Shown: positions 34,821-47,616, counted from the first letter of the stretch. The stretch: DNA of 64,000 nucleotides from Cinnamomum chago (GCA_038049695.1 CP142452.1:95921501-95985500), one strand, 5' to 3'. Numbers and translations are program-made. The notes: generated from the sequence alone by a model not told the origin.

Positions 34821-35190
34821 CATTGGCTCCCTCCCGCTCACAACAGATGTCACCGTTGAGTCTAATTTTGTTTCATTAATCTTTACAAGACAGAACAATG
34901 GCCATTAATGAAGCCAAAATTGTAAGCCGGCAACTTCCATTTGTTTAGCATCCCTTACCCTATGGAAGAAACCATATTACTAACAATCATCGAAAACAGA
35001 TCTCAATCCCATTTGCACTCCATCAACACATCTAACTCTTAAAGAAAGATATATCAAAACCTTATAAGAAAAAATTCAATTTCTAACTCTATCCTCTGCC
35101 TAAAAAAATCCCCAACAAAGTTCCAAACACAACTCGACATACACAAGCAATCACTCCCACACAGTCAGCGGCTGCCATATATATATATAT

Positions 35191-35420
35191 GAGAATGGCT
35201 CTCCTAAGCTCAAGCTTAGGAGAGCATAAGCTCAAGTGTGTGAGTCCCACGTGTGGGCTTAAGTGGGCATGAAAGCCCAAAAAGTTTCAAACTGCCCGCC
35301 TCATTTTCATTTCCCCCCTTTCCTAGTCTAATGCCCTAATCGAAACTCCTCCCTCTCTCTCCCTCCATAGTCAGCGCACGGTGATCGCTGGAAGACGCTG
35401 CACATCTCCTCTTCTATTGC

Positions 35421-35471
<51 letters not shown>

Positions 35472-35845
35472 GCCAGGGATTTGATAGTTGGGAAGACACT
35501 GCGCATCTCCTCCTCTTTCGTAGAATTGAGCCAGAATCCAGCCAACCCACGTTCGGTCCATCGATCAGTCAACGATCTGCGCCTGCACAGCCAGGCCACG
35601 TTTTCCATTTCAGTCCATCGATCAACCCAGCCCAGAATCCATTTTCTTTCTATATTTTTATTTTTCTTTCAGATTCTTTTAGCTTTTTTATTTTTTCATT
35701 TGAAATTTGTTTCAAATGAATTTTCTTTTCACTATTCATTTGAAATTTATTTGACCCGCCCTTCGATTATTCTCCTCTGTTGCTATTGGCATGTGGGCTT
35801 TTTCACTGTTACCCACTTGTCATCTGATGATGTGAAGAAGATGTT
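35191..35845 (+). repeat. Left TIR of the MULE
   Basis: Matches the reverse complement of 38001-38626. It contains a CT microsatellite at about 35425-35467 that is much shorter in the right TIR, so the two arms differ in length. Confidence 0.8.
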
Positions 35846-38000
35846 TTTTTTTATTACCATATATGGAAGAGAGGAAGAATAACACAGAAAATAAAGGGTA
35901 AGAAGATGTTTAATTGAGTGTTTGTAAATTTTAAGTGACTAACACATCACTGCTACCCACTTGCCTTGTATTTGGTGGTGGATGTTTTTATCCGTTTTTA
36001 AATTTCTCCGTAGAAGAATTTGTTCTTTGTCAACTTTGGTTATTTTTCATCACATCTGTATTCTTTGTCAAGTTCGGTTACGTAATTGAACATTGTTACT
36101 TAATCTTCATCGGATACGCTTGTATTATAGCATACTCTAAATTCTTCAAGTACGTAACTTTCTCAACATGATTCTCTTTCGGCTAAAATACATTCCAATC
36201 CAATCAAAGCATTTAGAGAAAAAAAAAACCCAGTTAACAGAGGAGTCCAAGGGAGATGAATACTTAGTGTCAGGGCCACCAAGGTGCTCAGTCAAAAATC
36301 TAAAAAATGCTGGTTTTCTGGTACCCTATGCTTAGGGACTTCCCAGTGATGTTTGACCTCATCAGCGCTTACGGAAATGGATGCAATGCGGGATATCAGG
36401 ACCCTTCTGTAACTGTTATTGTTTTTCTATGACAACTAAAAAATCAATGTAGTGCTGGTTTTCTGGTACTCTTTAGCAGAACCCTGTGTAAAAACATGGG
36501 TGTGATTTACTAGGTACTTTTGTTTTTAATGGATTGATTGATCTGAATGTGGTTGGACAAATATTATTAGTTAAGAACATGCTTCATGAATGGCTTAGAA
36601 CAAGTTCAAATTGAGAGAGCCCACTCCTGAATCGGTCACATCTGATTTATTGGACATGTATAGAATGTTCTGATGTGCCCACTCCTTAAAGTGGGCTCTT
36701 CCATACTTCCATAGATAGTTATTTATTGAACGGCTTGGGCCTTCTTGTTGGAAGAGGATTAGTGCATCTTTCAAACGTTGGTGTTGGCCAAGGACATCAT
36801 AAGTACTAATTCCAATCAAATTATCTTTCATCCTGTGCATCAATGACATCTATCCTATGAGTCCACCATGGGATAATGCCATGCCTTGTCTACCATGCAT
36901 GCTTTGGCTTAAGTATGTTGGCGCTTCAAATTTCATGGCTGGAATGGTGCACTCTGGATCATGTGATTGCCTGTTATTTAAAGCATTGGTTCACCACCAA
37001 AATTAAGCTTTTCCAAACTCCATCTCTGTGAGAAAATGGAGCATGGTTTTGAATGAGAAAGAACCCATTTCCATAAAGGATCTATGATGAGGGACTTCTC
37101 TTTTCTGTTTTGAAATATTAAGGGGTTATGGTAGTCTGGATGTCTGTTGGAGATACCTTCTCTGGATTTGAATTAGTAACATGTTATCCATTCATCTATT
37201 GCTGAATAAGCTGATAATGACTCAACTCTTCCTACATCCAAAGGTTGAATCACACACTACATGACTGTCTTCAAGGCTACCTTGTCCACATCCACGATTA
37301 TGATGCGAGACCTAACTGAAGTAATCTGCCAGTGAACTGCACCAGTGCAAATTCTACTCCTTTAAGTGACCTGCACGAACATCATATGAGACCTACCTTG
37401 GTTTTATGACCATCCACAAGGAGAAAAACACATTATAAAAAGAACGAAATGACCATCCACAAGACAGTTAACCCCTACACCTTCCACAAATTAGAGTTGG
37501 AAATGATTAAGAAAGCATGCTCCTCACTTCTTTTTACCATTCCATTCTAAGAACTCAATTTACCAAAATCATTTACAATTACAAACAGATGGCCCGAGTA
37601 TGGTTAATAGCCATATGAATTTTGTCGTTGGATGTAACCAGAAACACTCAATTCCAAGAATCCTACCAACAGGGGCCTAAATGTATGTTGATTATGAATA
37701 ATAAAAAGTATTTTTCATATTCAGTAATTTTGAAAAACATCTTGGCTATAGATCCACATCTGATCCATAAATAGATTCAGTCCTTTGAATCCTGTTAGAT
37801 CTGGCCAATTTGGTTCTACAGCCCTAATCACCATGCAGATTTCAAAAAGAAAACAGGCAAGAACTTTTAAGATAGAATCCAAAAGAACATTGAAAAAAAA
37901 CAAAAAAAACATTTGAAACAGATTTCAAATCAAATGGGTGTGATGAAAAAAAAATAAAAAAAAATACAGATATTAAAGGTAACAGATTTCAAAACTCTCT

Positions 38001-38626
38001 TTCTTCACATCATCAGATAACATGTAGGTAGCAGTTAAAAAGCCCACATCCCAATAGCAACAGAGGAGAATAATCGAAGGGCAGGTCAAATGGATTTCAA
38101 ATGAATAGTGAAAAGAATATTCATTTGAAACAGATTTCAAATGAAAATAATAAAAAGCTAAAAGAATCTGAAAGAAAAAAAAATACAGAAAGAAAATGGA
38201 TTCTGGGCTAGGTTGATCGACGGACTGAAAGGGAAAACGTGGTCTGGCCGCGCTAGCGCAAATCGCTGGCTGATCGAAGGTCCGGACGTGGATTGGCTGG
38301 ATTTTGGCTCAGATCTACGAAAGAGGAGGAGATGCGCAGCGTCTTCCCGACTATCAAAGTTCCCTGGCCGTGGAGAGAGAGAGCTGCGATAGAAGAGGAG
38401 ATGCGCAACGTCTTCCAGTGATCACCGTGCGCTGACTATGGAGGGAGAGAGAGAGCCGCGAAAGAGGAGTTTCGATTAGGGCATTAGACTAGGAAAGGGG
38501 GAAAATGAAAATGAGGTGGGCACTTTGAATTACTTTTTGGGCTTTCATGCCCACTTAACCCCACACGTGGGACTCACAAACTTGAGTTTATGCTCTCCTA
38601 TGCTTGAGCTTAGGAGAGCCATCCTC
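38001..38626 (-). repeat. Right TIR of the MULE
   Basis: Inverted counterpart of 35191-35845. Similarity fades near TTCTTCACATCATCAG at 38001-38016. Confidence 0.8.
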
Positions 38627-39104
38627 TATATATATGAATGATGCTTATGAGGCATGGTGCATATATATGAATGAATGCCTTAAAGCAAACACAAGTCAAT
38701 ATGGGTCATGACCACAAATTTCTCTCATTGTTCCTTTTCTCCTTCTTCTTCTTGTTTTCCCCAGTCCTATCATCATCATCTCTACAACCTGAAATCAATG
38801 TCTGGGCTGAGCCCCGTAACCTCTCATGGCCTAACCCACAAACTACCCTCCTCTCCCCTACCTTCCAAATCCACTCCCCCACTCACAAACAACTCCAAAG
38901 CGCCGTCGACCGCTACCTCCACCTCATCTGCTCTGAACACCACCGGCCCATTCGTCCACCTTCCGTCAACGTCACCATCTCCGCACCATTACTGACCTTA
39001 AATATCTCTGTGGCTGACCTCTCCATCCCTCTCCAGCATGGCGTCGACGAGTCCTACTCTCTCTCAATCCTCACCGCTGGCTACGCCGATCTAACGGCTA
39101 AGAC

Positions 39105-41977
39105 TGTCACGTCCCAAAAAATACAACCATGGGATAACATGAAAAATAAGAATAAATATTCATTTTCTTGTGTTTAGTATAACACAAGCTTCCAAAAGTG
39201 GACCCACATAATGCAAACCGTGGTGAGTTAAAATAAATTTCATTAAATTCAACGGAAGCGTTATTCAATTGGTATCCAAGGTTCATAATTAAGATCCAAC
39301 ACCATCATCAGATGAAGAGATAATAATTAAAGTTGCAGAATAAATTAAATAATTACTAAAGAAAAGTTTATCATTAAAGAAAGTTCATCTAAAGAAATTC
39401 TAAAATGGCGTTCTCTCCCAGGTAGGCTCAGACGGCTCCGTAGCCATCTCCGGCTCTCCACTCAGGTTCATCAACTGGTTCAAACACTTGAAATGTTTGA
39501 CCATCCTTCATCTCCACCGTAAGGTAGGGGTCGGTACCTATGCACCAATAAATAAAGTAAACAGCAAGTACGAAAGCATAATTCATAAATAAAACACAAG
39601 ATCAATAAGAGTAAAGACAGGTAATGATCAGAAGAGATTAACAATAGAATAATGATGAAATGAACGTATAACCTAAATCCAATCTACACAATAGAGCAAT
39701 ATAATAATCACACAGAAGCACTGTTACTGCTTTGGGTGATTAGCCCTAACTACAAAGCGGGAAAACCCGTTCGATGGCCGGCTGTCATTAACCGGTTCGT
39801 AATCGAAATCGTAGGCCGGATAAACCGGTTCGAAATTCGGATATTAGAGTGTCCGTACACATCAGTGATCAGCCATCCACATACAACTGCAGTCGTTCGA
39901 ATATGACCAAATCAATATACATATATACATATCATAGTAGAATAGACCTAATGATCAATAATGCTCTTGACACAGAAACTTAAGTCAAAGTGAAGGGCTG
40001 GCTGCACAACAATCCATAATCGAATACCAAACAAATAATTCGAATAAACCTCTACAATATCTCAATCGATTGCCACGCTACATCACGGTCCATATCCAAT
40101 CAATCATAGGGTATGCAACTAATAGACCAATATCAAACTCAATCTTGTATGCAAACCCGAATGTCAAGGAATAATCAAAAGTCAATCTTAAGGTCAAACC
40201 TAAGATCTCATACCCGACAACCACAAGAATCTCTAAATAGATAAAAGATCAACACATCCCTTCTCAATTAATGATGCATAGACCCACTTAAGGGTTTTCC
40301 AATAGAGATGAGTTGAGCCTTAATCTATTAGGATTTCCCCCGAGGTCATACGAAGTACTAAACCTCATGTTAGTAAGATGCTCGGACGGTATTTACTCGG
40401 TCTAATGATCCAATTAATAAAGTACAAAAAATATAATTTTATCATATTAAAAACCATAGATATAATTTATTATTAATTTGCAAATAAAAATAATCTTAAT
40501 TTATAACCTAAGAATTTCATCTATAATATTTTTCAAATTCAACTCTTATAAAATAGGCTCGATGGTCTAAGTGGGTCTATAACATAATCGGGGCTCTAAT
40601 CTCAAATTCCAGAATGCTAACAACTTTCTAACAGAACTCAATGTTCTATCACATAGGCTCCCTCATTCAAAACTGTGCCCAGGTCAACAATCCCCTCACT
40701 TCTTTATCCCCATACACGTGAGGTCATCAAGTCATCATCAGGTCATAAGGTGATCACCATCTTTTCCCTTTATTCCTATACAAGTTAGATCAAAGTCATC
40801 CTCTCGTCACTCAACATAGAAGTGTAGAACCGTGTTCTGTAACAGTGCTCGACGCCAGCAAAGCTGGGCTACTTGGATTGTGGGCCCCACCGATCAACAC
40901 CGTTGATGGAGATGACCTCCAATGTCGCCCAGGGCCAAACCAATAAATCTTTGGCTCGGATCAATCATCGGGTTACATCTCTTGGCCCCACCACATGATT
41001 AAGTACATGAAAAGAACCATCGTTCAGAACCCATCTTCCAGAACAATGTGGTTCCACGCTCGCCCATCAAGGTCACTTGGAATAGTGGGCCACTCGGATT
41101 AAGACCCAGATCAGCCTCATCTTCAAGGTCGTTCATGCCTATACGGCCGCGTGATCCGACCTGATCCATGATCAATACATCCAGTGGGTCCCACAACAGC
41201 CTATCACCCAGATTGGTTTTTCTATTCAACCCAACTCACGCCTCCACCAGATTGTAAATACAAGGTCCTGATCAAACATCAGTAGGGTCCACCTGGGCCC
41301 ATAGCCAATACACAAGGTCTCACGGTTCTGTGCCCGGGAACCTGTGACAGGTCCGGTCCTCATCGGGTGGATTTGGTGGGTTCGTAGTGAAACTCAAAAA
41401 TAATATATATATATATATAAGAAAATCAATGCGATGGTCCCAAATCTCCGATCTTACATTAAACATCATAACAAGGGCATCGAAGGGCTTCTACGTGCAT
41501 TAATACGTAAATCAAGAAAGAACACAAGTATTAAATCTATAAATTATGGTTAGGTAGAGATCCGCAATTAAGAGAGACGGTATAGAATTCCTACTGCAAG
41601 CCCAAAGTGCTAACCCAGAAAAAAGTTGGAAGAGAGAGAGAGTTGTGTGTGAAAATAAAAGAGTGTGGTGGTCTATAAATAGGAAATAAAAATAAGAGTT
41701 GTAGTCTAACTTAAATTCTAAAAAAAATAGAGTTTGAGTTTTAAAAAAATATAGGAGTTTGGATTAGAGAAGGATTGGAGTTTTGGTTTGGGAAAAACCG
41801 TTCCACTAAATTGGGCCCTGGTTAATTATGGGTAAGACACCTATCCAATAAGCCTAACTCACAAACTTAAGTCTAACATGGTCCCCACTTAGACTAATCG
41901 AGTATTTAATTAAAATACAATCAATTATATAATAATAATAATAATAAATAATATATATATAATACCAAAACGTCACA
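39105..41977 (-). mobile_element. Ty3/gypsy solo LTR inside the hexosaminidase exon
   Basis: A 2,873-bp block. In minus orientation it starts TGTGACGTTTTGG and ends TTTGGGACGTGACA, the usual end of Tekay/Del-type gypsy LTRs. Flanks are AAGAC (39100-39104) and GAGAC (41978-41982), a 5-bp TSD with one mismatch. A minus-strand TATA-like CCTATTTATAGACC near 41672-41685 fits its promoter. No internal region remains, so it is a solo LTR. Removing it with one TSD copy rejoins the codons of the AKTVWGAMRG segment exactly. Confidence 0.87.
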
Positions 41978-41995
41978 GAGACTGTGTGGGGTGCA

Positions 41996-42200
41996 CACTA
42001 CACCAAAAATCGAAAATTGGAACGGAAAAGCGTTCCTAATCCTCCCGTTCCTAATTCGTTAAACCGTTCCAATTTCCGTTCCAATTTGGTACCAACCGTT
42101 CCTAATCCAAATTGGAACGGAAATTGGAACGGTTTAACGGATTAGGAACGGGAGGATTAGGAACGCTTTTCCGTTCCAATTTCCGATTTTTGGTGTAGTG
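41996..42200. mobile_element. CACTA-type MITE inside the hexosaminidase exon
   Basis: A 205-bp, almost fully palindromic element. It starts CACTACACCAAAAATCG and ends CGATTTTTGGTGTAGTG, with the 3-bp TSD GCA (41993-41995 and 42201-42203). CACTA ends and a 3-bp TSD define the En/Spm superfamily. The interior repeats TTGGAACGG and CCGTTCC motifs on both arms, so the RNA would fold into one long hairpin. Precise removal restores GGT GCA ATG AGG in the exon. Confidence 0.93.
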
Positions 42201-42579
42201 GCAATGAGGGGACTGGTGACATTTTCGCAGCTGGTGTATCAGTATGGGGGTGGCCCATTGAAGATTGGGACGGAGATTTATATATGGGACAGTCCCTTGT
42301 TTCCACACAGGGGAGTGCTGTTGGATACATCGAGGAATTACTATGAGGTGAAGGATCTGATGAGGACGATAGAGGCCATGAGTGCAAACAAGCTCAATGT
42401 GTTTCATTGGCATATAACGGACTCACATTCGTTTCCTTTGGTGTTGCCTTCGGAGCCGGAGCTAGCGAGGAAGGGCTCGTACGGATATGGCATGCAATAT
42501 ACGTCGTCGGATGTGAAGAGCATCGTGGAGTTTGTGATGGAGCGAGGGGTGAGGATCATGCCGGAGATTGATACCCCAG

Positions 42580-43262
42580 GTGAGACACTACACTATACTC
42601 ATCCTTAATCCGGATGCAAAGAACACGTTTGGTAACTGAATTCTGAACGAAAAGATATGCGCTTTCCACACATTTGTGGAAAATCCATGTTTGACAAGTA
42701 AAAATCTTAGAGGATTTGGACCTATACCAATCCTCATTTTGAGGATTTTCTTGTCCCACCTCTCTCAGTAGGATTTGAAAATCTTTATTTTTGTAGATTT
42801 GTACACCTAATTAAACTATTTTTTCTTAATTATATGCATAACACATTGATATACGTTAAGTTCAATGTGAAAGCCTTAGCCATACATTTCCTGAACAAGG
42901 AATCCTTGTTTCAAGGCAAGTGAATAATCCTTATTTCGGAGCTGGTGCCCATTCCTCACCGGTTACAAAACATACTTCTCGAACGAAAGGAGATTTTGGT
43001 AATTCCTTCTAGTGGGTTCACTAGGAAAAATCTAAAAAATTCGCAATAAGTGTCTTCATGTTGCATGGGGTCTGGCTATGGATGAAAAAATCGGCCGATA
43101 TGAACCGGTATCGGCCTAATACCGATCCGATATGGCCTCGAGATATCGGTATCAGTATCTCGGGGCCATATATCCCCAATATCTCGGCCCATATCAGCTG
43201 AGATATACTTCATCTAGGTTTTTCAGAGAAAAAATCCGCTGAGATCATACATGAAGGAGACA
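42580..43262. other. Downstream of the hexosaminidase exon; no further exon seen
   Basis: After the GTGAGA donor I find no exon continuing the GH20 barrel. Around 43085-43210 the sequence is a low-complexity run of ATATCGG and CCGATA variants on both strands, of the kind often seen as plant repeat debris. Confidence 0.5.
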
Positions 43263-44350
43263 ATCATACAAATTTATCAAAATCAGAAAAACCGGGGCCA
43301 ATTGACATTTGAAGGCTAGGCCAGCCTGAGCCTAGCTAACCCGAGCCAAGCCTACAATGGGCTGGATTGGGCTTATTTCAAGGCCAGTGGGCTGCGTCTA
43401 GGCCTATTTTTTGGCCTATTTGTTGGCCCAATCTTAACTGGGGCGGCCATGGCATATAGACTGGGGCGGCCATGGCCTATATATGTTAAGGGACTGGTTC
43501 GGCGCGAAATACTTAACACTATGAGCTTTACTTTCAGGTGGGTGGTCTGGTTCCTGGCCTAAACTTCAGGCCTCATAAACAAATGTGCCTGGGCTTGTCC
43601 ATAGGCCTTGGGAGTTCTTTAGAGTCGATGAGGTACATTGTTCACTGGTCCAGATTCCATACATGAAACAGGACCCACTACGGCTATTACAGTCCAAAAC
43701 TCGACCATGGGACAATCCTAATCTTTCCAGTCGGTGGTTTAAGAAATAAACTGTTTGCACCAGCGTACAGCACAACATGCAGTTCACAAAAGAGAAAAGT
43801 ATGCAGATGGATTTTCTGCGTCTCATAAATCACTGCAATTTGGGATTTAAGGTTTACACTTGCAAAACCATTGCACAAAATTATTACATAAAAAGTAGAT
43901 TCTTACAGCCTTCTGTTCTAAAATCGACACCAGCAAAAAACTCAAATATAAATAAATAAATAAATAATAAAAAAAGGAAGAAAAACTCAAATGACTTTGG
44001 GGCAGGCACACTGGAAACCTTAATCACCATCAAACAACAGCAAGAAAGTAAATCCAACCCAAAAAGATTGAAACTCAATCACTTCTGGGCCCTGTTGCAT
44101 CAGTCCTGCGTCGCATCAACCCAGCGAGCTTGTGCCAGATCCAACTAAAGAACATTAATGGCACAAATCCAAGTATAATGAGAATTAACTTATAAAGTAG
44201 ATCACCGTCTGCAATCTTAAACCAGAAACGAATGAGAGCTATTTCTATGGAGGTCACGGCCGCCCGCTCAACCAGAACCCCTGGTCTGCGTAGCATTATA
44301 GGCGATACATAGCGTGCATATACTATGATGAAGGCCGCATGGAATAGCGA
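43263..44350. repeat. Duplicated segment, copy B
   Basis: Partner of 6837-7362 plus 18630-19205. It covers the 3' flank and most of the last exon of the ankyrin gene. Unlike copy A it carries no Tat insertion; the pre-insertion junction (AAAAGTATGCAGATGGATTTTC) is seen at about 43796-43817. Confidence 0.85.
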
Positions 44351-44673
44351 GTAAGCCGTGGACGACCACCATGGAAAAGTCTCCATTCCTGGTATGTCGT
44401 TTTCCTGATCCCATATGTCAGGATTTACAGCGATGGTTATGACTAACAAATAGATAATCATGCTATACTGCATTTTTCGTTTTAATTCGATGGGAACATC
44501 TGCATCCACTTGCGCTGCCGTATGCATTCCTCTTAACCCAATGGAATTCTGGTTTGATATATCAATAGCAGTCATTCCTTCGTCGTTTCGAGCATGTACC
44601 TTCATTCCACGCTTGCTTACTAGAAAATCAAATATCTGTAATTATAGAACAAGGAATGCTTACCATCTATAAT

Positions 44674-44761
<88 letters not shown>

Positions 44762-47532
44762 ACAGAGGGCTGTCATCTCAACCAGTTAGAGTCACCTCGA
44801 CTTGGCTCAGTTTGGCCCGAGCTCAAGCTAGGGGCTCCTTTTAAAGTCGACTCCTGGCTCCATAAGCTCACTAGTGAAATAGAAGGGGCACTTGCTAAAT
44901 TCTTGACGTCACGCAGCCGTGGGTGAAGAGAACCAAGAACCATAACAAATTTAAACTCCAACCAGAACAAATTCGAATTATGTGGAGCCCACAGTTTATA
45001 AGGAAAGCAAAATGCTTATACTCTGCATTCTTATAAAAAAATTATTTAAGGGGCCATTTACTCATAACAAACTCTCCATTCTTATACGAATTTTATTTAA
45101 AGTGGACACTAGAGCATTTCATGAACATCGGCGACATGGCCAGAGCCAGAAGATTTCCCTGGGAGGGCCGCTATGTAAAAAGAAAATAATTTTTTTGTGT
45201 GTCGGGGGTGTTGGTTAACACCCGATGGAGAATGTTCATTTTCTAATTTTCAAATTCCATTCCTCCCATGTTCAAAACTATCCATCTTCTGTTCCATAGA
45301 TCATTCATCATTGTCATCAGCTCAAACTTGACCCCATCGAACTGAGTCAGCTCAAACTATAGGATTAGGGATGGAAAGGGTCAAGTTTGATACGCTAGTT
45401 GGGTAAAACTGTACTCACACCCACCTTTGACAGGTTTAGGATATTCGACAGCAAACCTGCCTTCTAATTGGGTCAATAATACTTGAGTTATTCAATAATC
45501 CTGGTAGAATTTTTTTTAAAATAAATGTTAAAAATCATCGGAAAACTTTTGATTTTTTTATGATTTTAGATGTAGCCAATTCACTGATACTATTGTGGTA
45601 AGACATCTCCCTTTCCACCGGAAGGACTACAGATCAAATCTCTTGTCATTGCCCTATTTGTCATGGACTCATAATAGAGTGTGCTGAGTAAGTGTTTCCC
45701 AAAGTAAAAATAAGTAAATGAAGAGATGTTAAAATACAAGTGGAGTAAGGATAGCTAAAACCCAAGCTCAACTCGACTTGAGATCTCTATCACTCTAGGC
45801 CAGTACTGGAGAACCCTTAATAAGAGTGCATCCCCAATTTAACCCAACCCATGAGAATCCTTGTCCTAGCCTATAAAATAAGATTTATTCAGGTCTTTCA
45901 TACCTCTTCGGATTTCATTTTGGCTGCTAGATGCAGGACCGTGTCACCGTTCTTGTCAGCTCTGTTCATAAGATCAGTACTTAGAACACTGTCAAATGAA
46001 GCAGGTCTATCTCTTTCCAAGAGGAACTCTTGGACGACAGGGAGTTGGCCGCTCATCACTGCCCAGTGGAGAGGGGTTCTTCCATCATTCTCTCTTTGCA
46101 AACTCAGATATGGGTCTTCCCCGAGGAACTCTTTTATTACTTCAAGGTTCCCATTTCTGGAAGCCAAGTGCAATGCTGAAAATCCGTTTTCATCTTTTTT
46201 ACTGGCCAAGCTTGGACTTTCACGTAGTATCTTCTTCACGATGTCTGCACCATGTGTAAATGTTACTTCCAAGAGGAATTTTGGAATTATTTTGTGTGTA
46301 ATTACTCTTCTTTTTTTTTTTTTTTTAATTGCTGGAAGTCAAACTCACAACCTGCAGTTGCAACAATAAGCACCTTTCAATTGTGCCGTATGCTCTTGTT
46401 TTGTGTATGGGTATTTGGTATATTCCACTCACACAACTATAGTCGGGTGCTTAATAGACTGAATCCAAAACCGCATGCAGACGACTTTGTCAAGTGCTGT
46501 ACAATAAGTCACTTTTTTTTATAAATATTTTTTCAAAAATTCATTTAAATCACAGATTAATCATATATTTTGTATTAAATCAACTTTTCTACAAATTGAG
46601 AACTAAATAATATTGATCCAAACCGTCAATCAAATTTGCACCAAATTGATGGTGGGTGTTACTCACCAAATTTTAGGTAATCAGTGCATATATATGGTTT
46701 ATTCATGTTAAAGAGTTCTCTCTCACCGCTTGCATGAGAGGAAACAATTTTAGCACCAGGTGGGAACCCATTGATCAATCCAAACCCCTCACAACTACTC
46801 CCTCAAATTAGCACTCACAGCCTAGTTTCACACTAATTAAAATTATTCTCAGTTTTGAATAATTTCATAAAAGAATTGCTAACTTTAAAGAAATAAGAGT
46901 CATTCTAGGAGGGCGTACCCACCACGCTATATGTGTGCCGTTGCCAGGAAACAGAGTCATTTAAATGAGAACCCTTACCCAAACCATAGGGGGCCGGCCA
47001 GACAGCCAGATGATAAGTTGAACTAACCTGTGTCTCCCTCTTTGGCCGCCATGAGAAGACAGGCGAATGATCCACTTTGATCCCAGGCAAGCGAAGGCAA
47101 CGTGTTGGCAAGCTTAAAAGCGACTTGCGAGTGCCCACGGGAGCATGCTATGAGGAGAGCGCTCTCCTTGGCCTTGTTGCGCCAGTAAGCCAGGGAGGGA
47201 CAATGATTCAGCAGCAGCTCTACGATATCGAAGCCCCCTGCTCGACATGCCTCATGCAATGGGGTCTCCTCCTCTTCATTCCTTGTCATCACCATATCTG
47301 GCTGCAAGTTAATGATCACAGATGCTAGGTCCTTGTGGTTGAATCTGGAAGCTAGGTGCAAAGGCGTGTCCTGGGATCCTGTCCTTTGGTCGAGAACTGA
47401 TCCATCTTCTTGATGGAGGTTTGAGAAGGTGATTGTGTCGCCCATTGCACAAGCTTCGAAGAGAAGATGTTGCATGTTTGTTGCTTTAGAAGTGATCGGA
47501 ATCGGAGGGATGGCCTGTTTCACAAGCAGCAT
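44075..47532 (-). CDS. Ankyrin-repeat protein with C-terminal membrane domain (ACD6/PGG-like)
   Basis: The three exons in minus order are 47532-47028, 46244-45904 and 44635-44075. Both introns are GT-AG (GTTAGT/GCAG and GTATGA/ACAG), and the joined frame is open for 468 residues. Ankyrin repeats fill about residues 20-300, for example DTPLHLASRFNHKDLA, ETPLHEACRAGGFDIVELLL, FSALHLASRNGNLEVI, RTPLHWAVMSGQLPVV and DTVLHLAAKMKSEE. The C-terminal part has hydrophobic segments (IIYLLVITIAV, FHAAFIIVYARYV, LYKLILIILGFVPLMFFSW), as in plant ankyrin/PGG membrane proteins, a family with members in defence and stress signalling. A second ATG 19 codons in is another possible start. No stop or frameshift was found. 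Intron 2 carries a CT/CA microsatellite and a SINE-like stretch. The substrate or partner cannot be told from the sequence. Confidence 0.85.
44679..44761. repeat. CT then CA microsatellite in ankyrin gene intron 2
   Basis: About 29 CT units run directly into about 12 CA units. Such compound repeats are length-variable. Confidence 0.95.
45592..45715 (+). mobile_element. SINE-like tRNA-derived sequence (tentative)
   Basis: TGTGGTAAGACATCTCC resembles an A box, and ACAGATCAAATCTC, some 35 bases on, resembles a B box. This is a layout typical of plant SINEs. No TSD or A-tail could be fixed. It lies in intron 2 of the ankyrin gene, opposite to its transcription. Confidence 0.35.
46310..46412 (-). 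mobile_element. SINE-like sequence with A-tail (tentative)
   Basis: On the minus strand GCACAATTGAAAGGTGC is followed by GGTTGTGAGTTTGACTTCC (B-box-like) and then a run of about 16 A (T on the plus strand at 46311-46326). It lies in intron 1 of the ankyrin gene in the same orientation as the gene. TSDs are unclear. Confidence 0.4.
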
Positions 47533-47616
47533 TGGGAAAGGTGGAGAAGGGGGTTGGTTTTATCATTTCCATAGGAATGCTACCAAGAAGTGAAAGGATC
47601 TGGAGACGAAACAAGA

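Larger units (their letters stand above)
35191..38626. mobile_element. Mutator-like element (MULE) with long TIRs
   Basis: A 3,436-bp element whose ends read GAGAATGGCTCTCCTAAGCT (left) and, on the reverse strand, GAGGATGGCTCTCCTAAGCT (right). Similarity continues inward for about 630-655 bp on each side, including a shared motif around the TCAGCGCACGGTGATC segment. It is flanked by TATATATAT on both sides (35182-35190 and 38627-38635), which is 9 bp as expected for Mutator, although a TA repeat is a weak TSD. The central 2.1 kb shows no MURA transposase motif. The right end lies 65 bp before the ATG of the hexosaminidase gene, in its promoter or 5' UTR. Confidence 0.82.
38701..42579 (+). pseudogene. 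HEXO2: Beta-hexosaminidase (HEXO2-like, GH20), first exon, split by two insertions
   Basis: The host exon is 38701-39104, 41983-41995 and 42204-42579; the bases between are insertions. Joined, the frame stays open for 264 codons and ends at a CCAG|GTGAGA donor. The start at 38701 is followed by a hydrophobic signal peptide (about residues 6-23); an in-frame ATG at 38671 is an alternative. Family marks are [52 protein letters not shown] and [12 protein letters not shown]20 hexosaminidases remove terminal N-acetylglucosamine or N-acetylgalactosamine from glycans in the vacuole or apoplast. The catalytic Asp-Glu pair normally follows further downstream and is not here; I found no later exon before the ankyrin gene. 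The family is about 550 residues, so half is missing. Function must be lost in this copy unless both insertions are spliced out. Confidence 0.9.

Noticed and set aside
42620-43000. Possible hAT-like MITE (ACACGTTTGGTAAC against GTTACAAAACAT)
   Set aside because: The terminal similarity is short and imperfect and no 8-bp TSD could be set.
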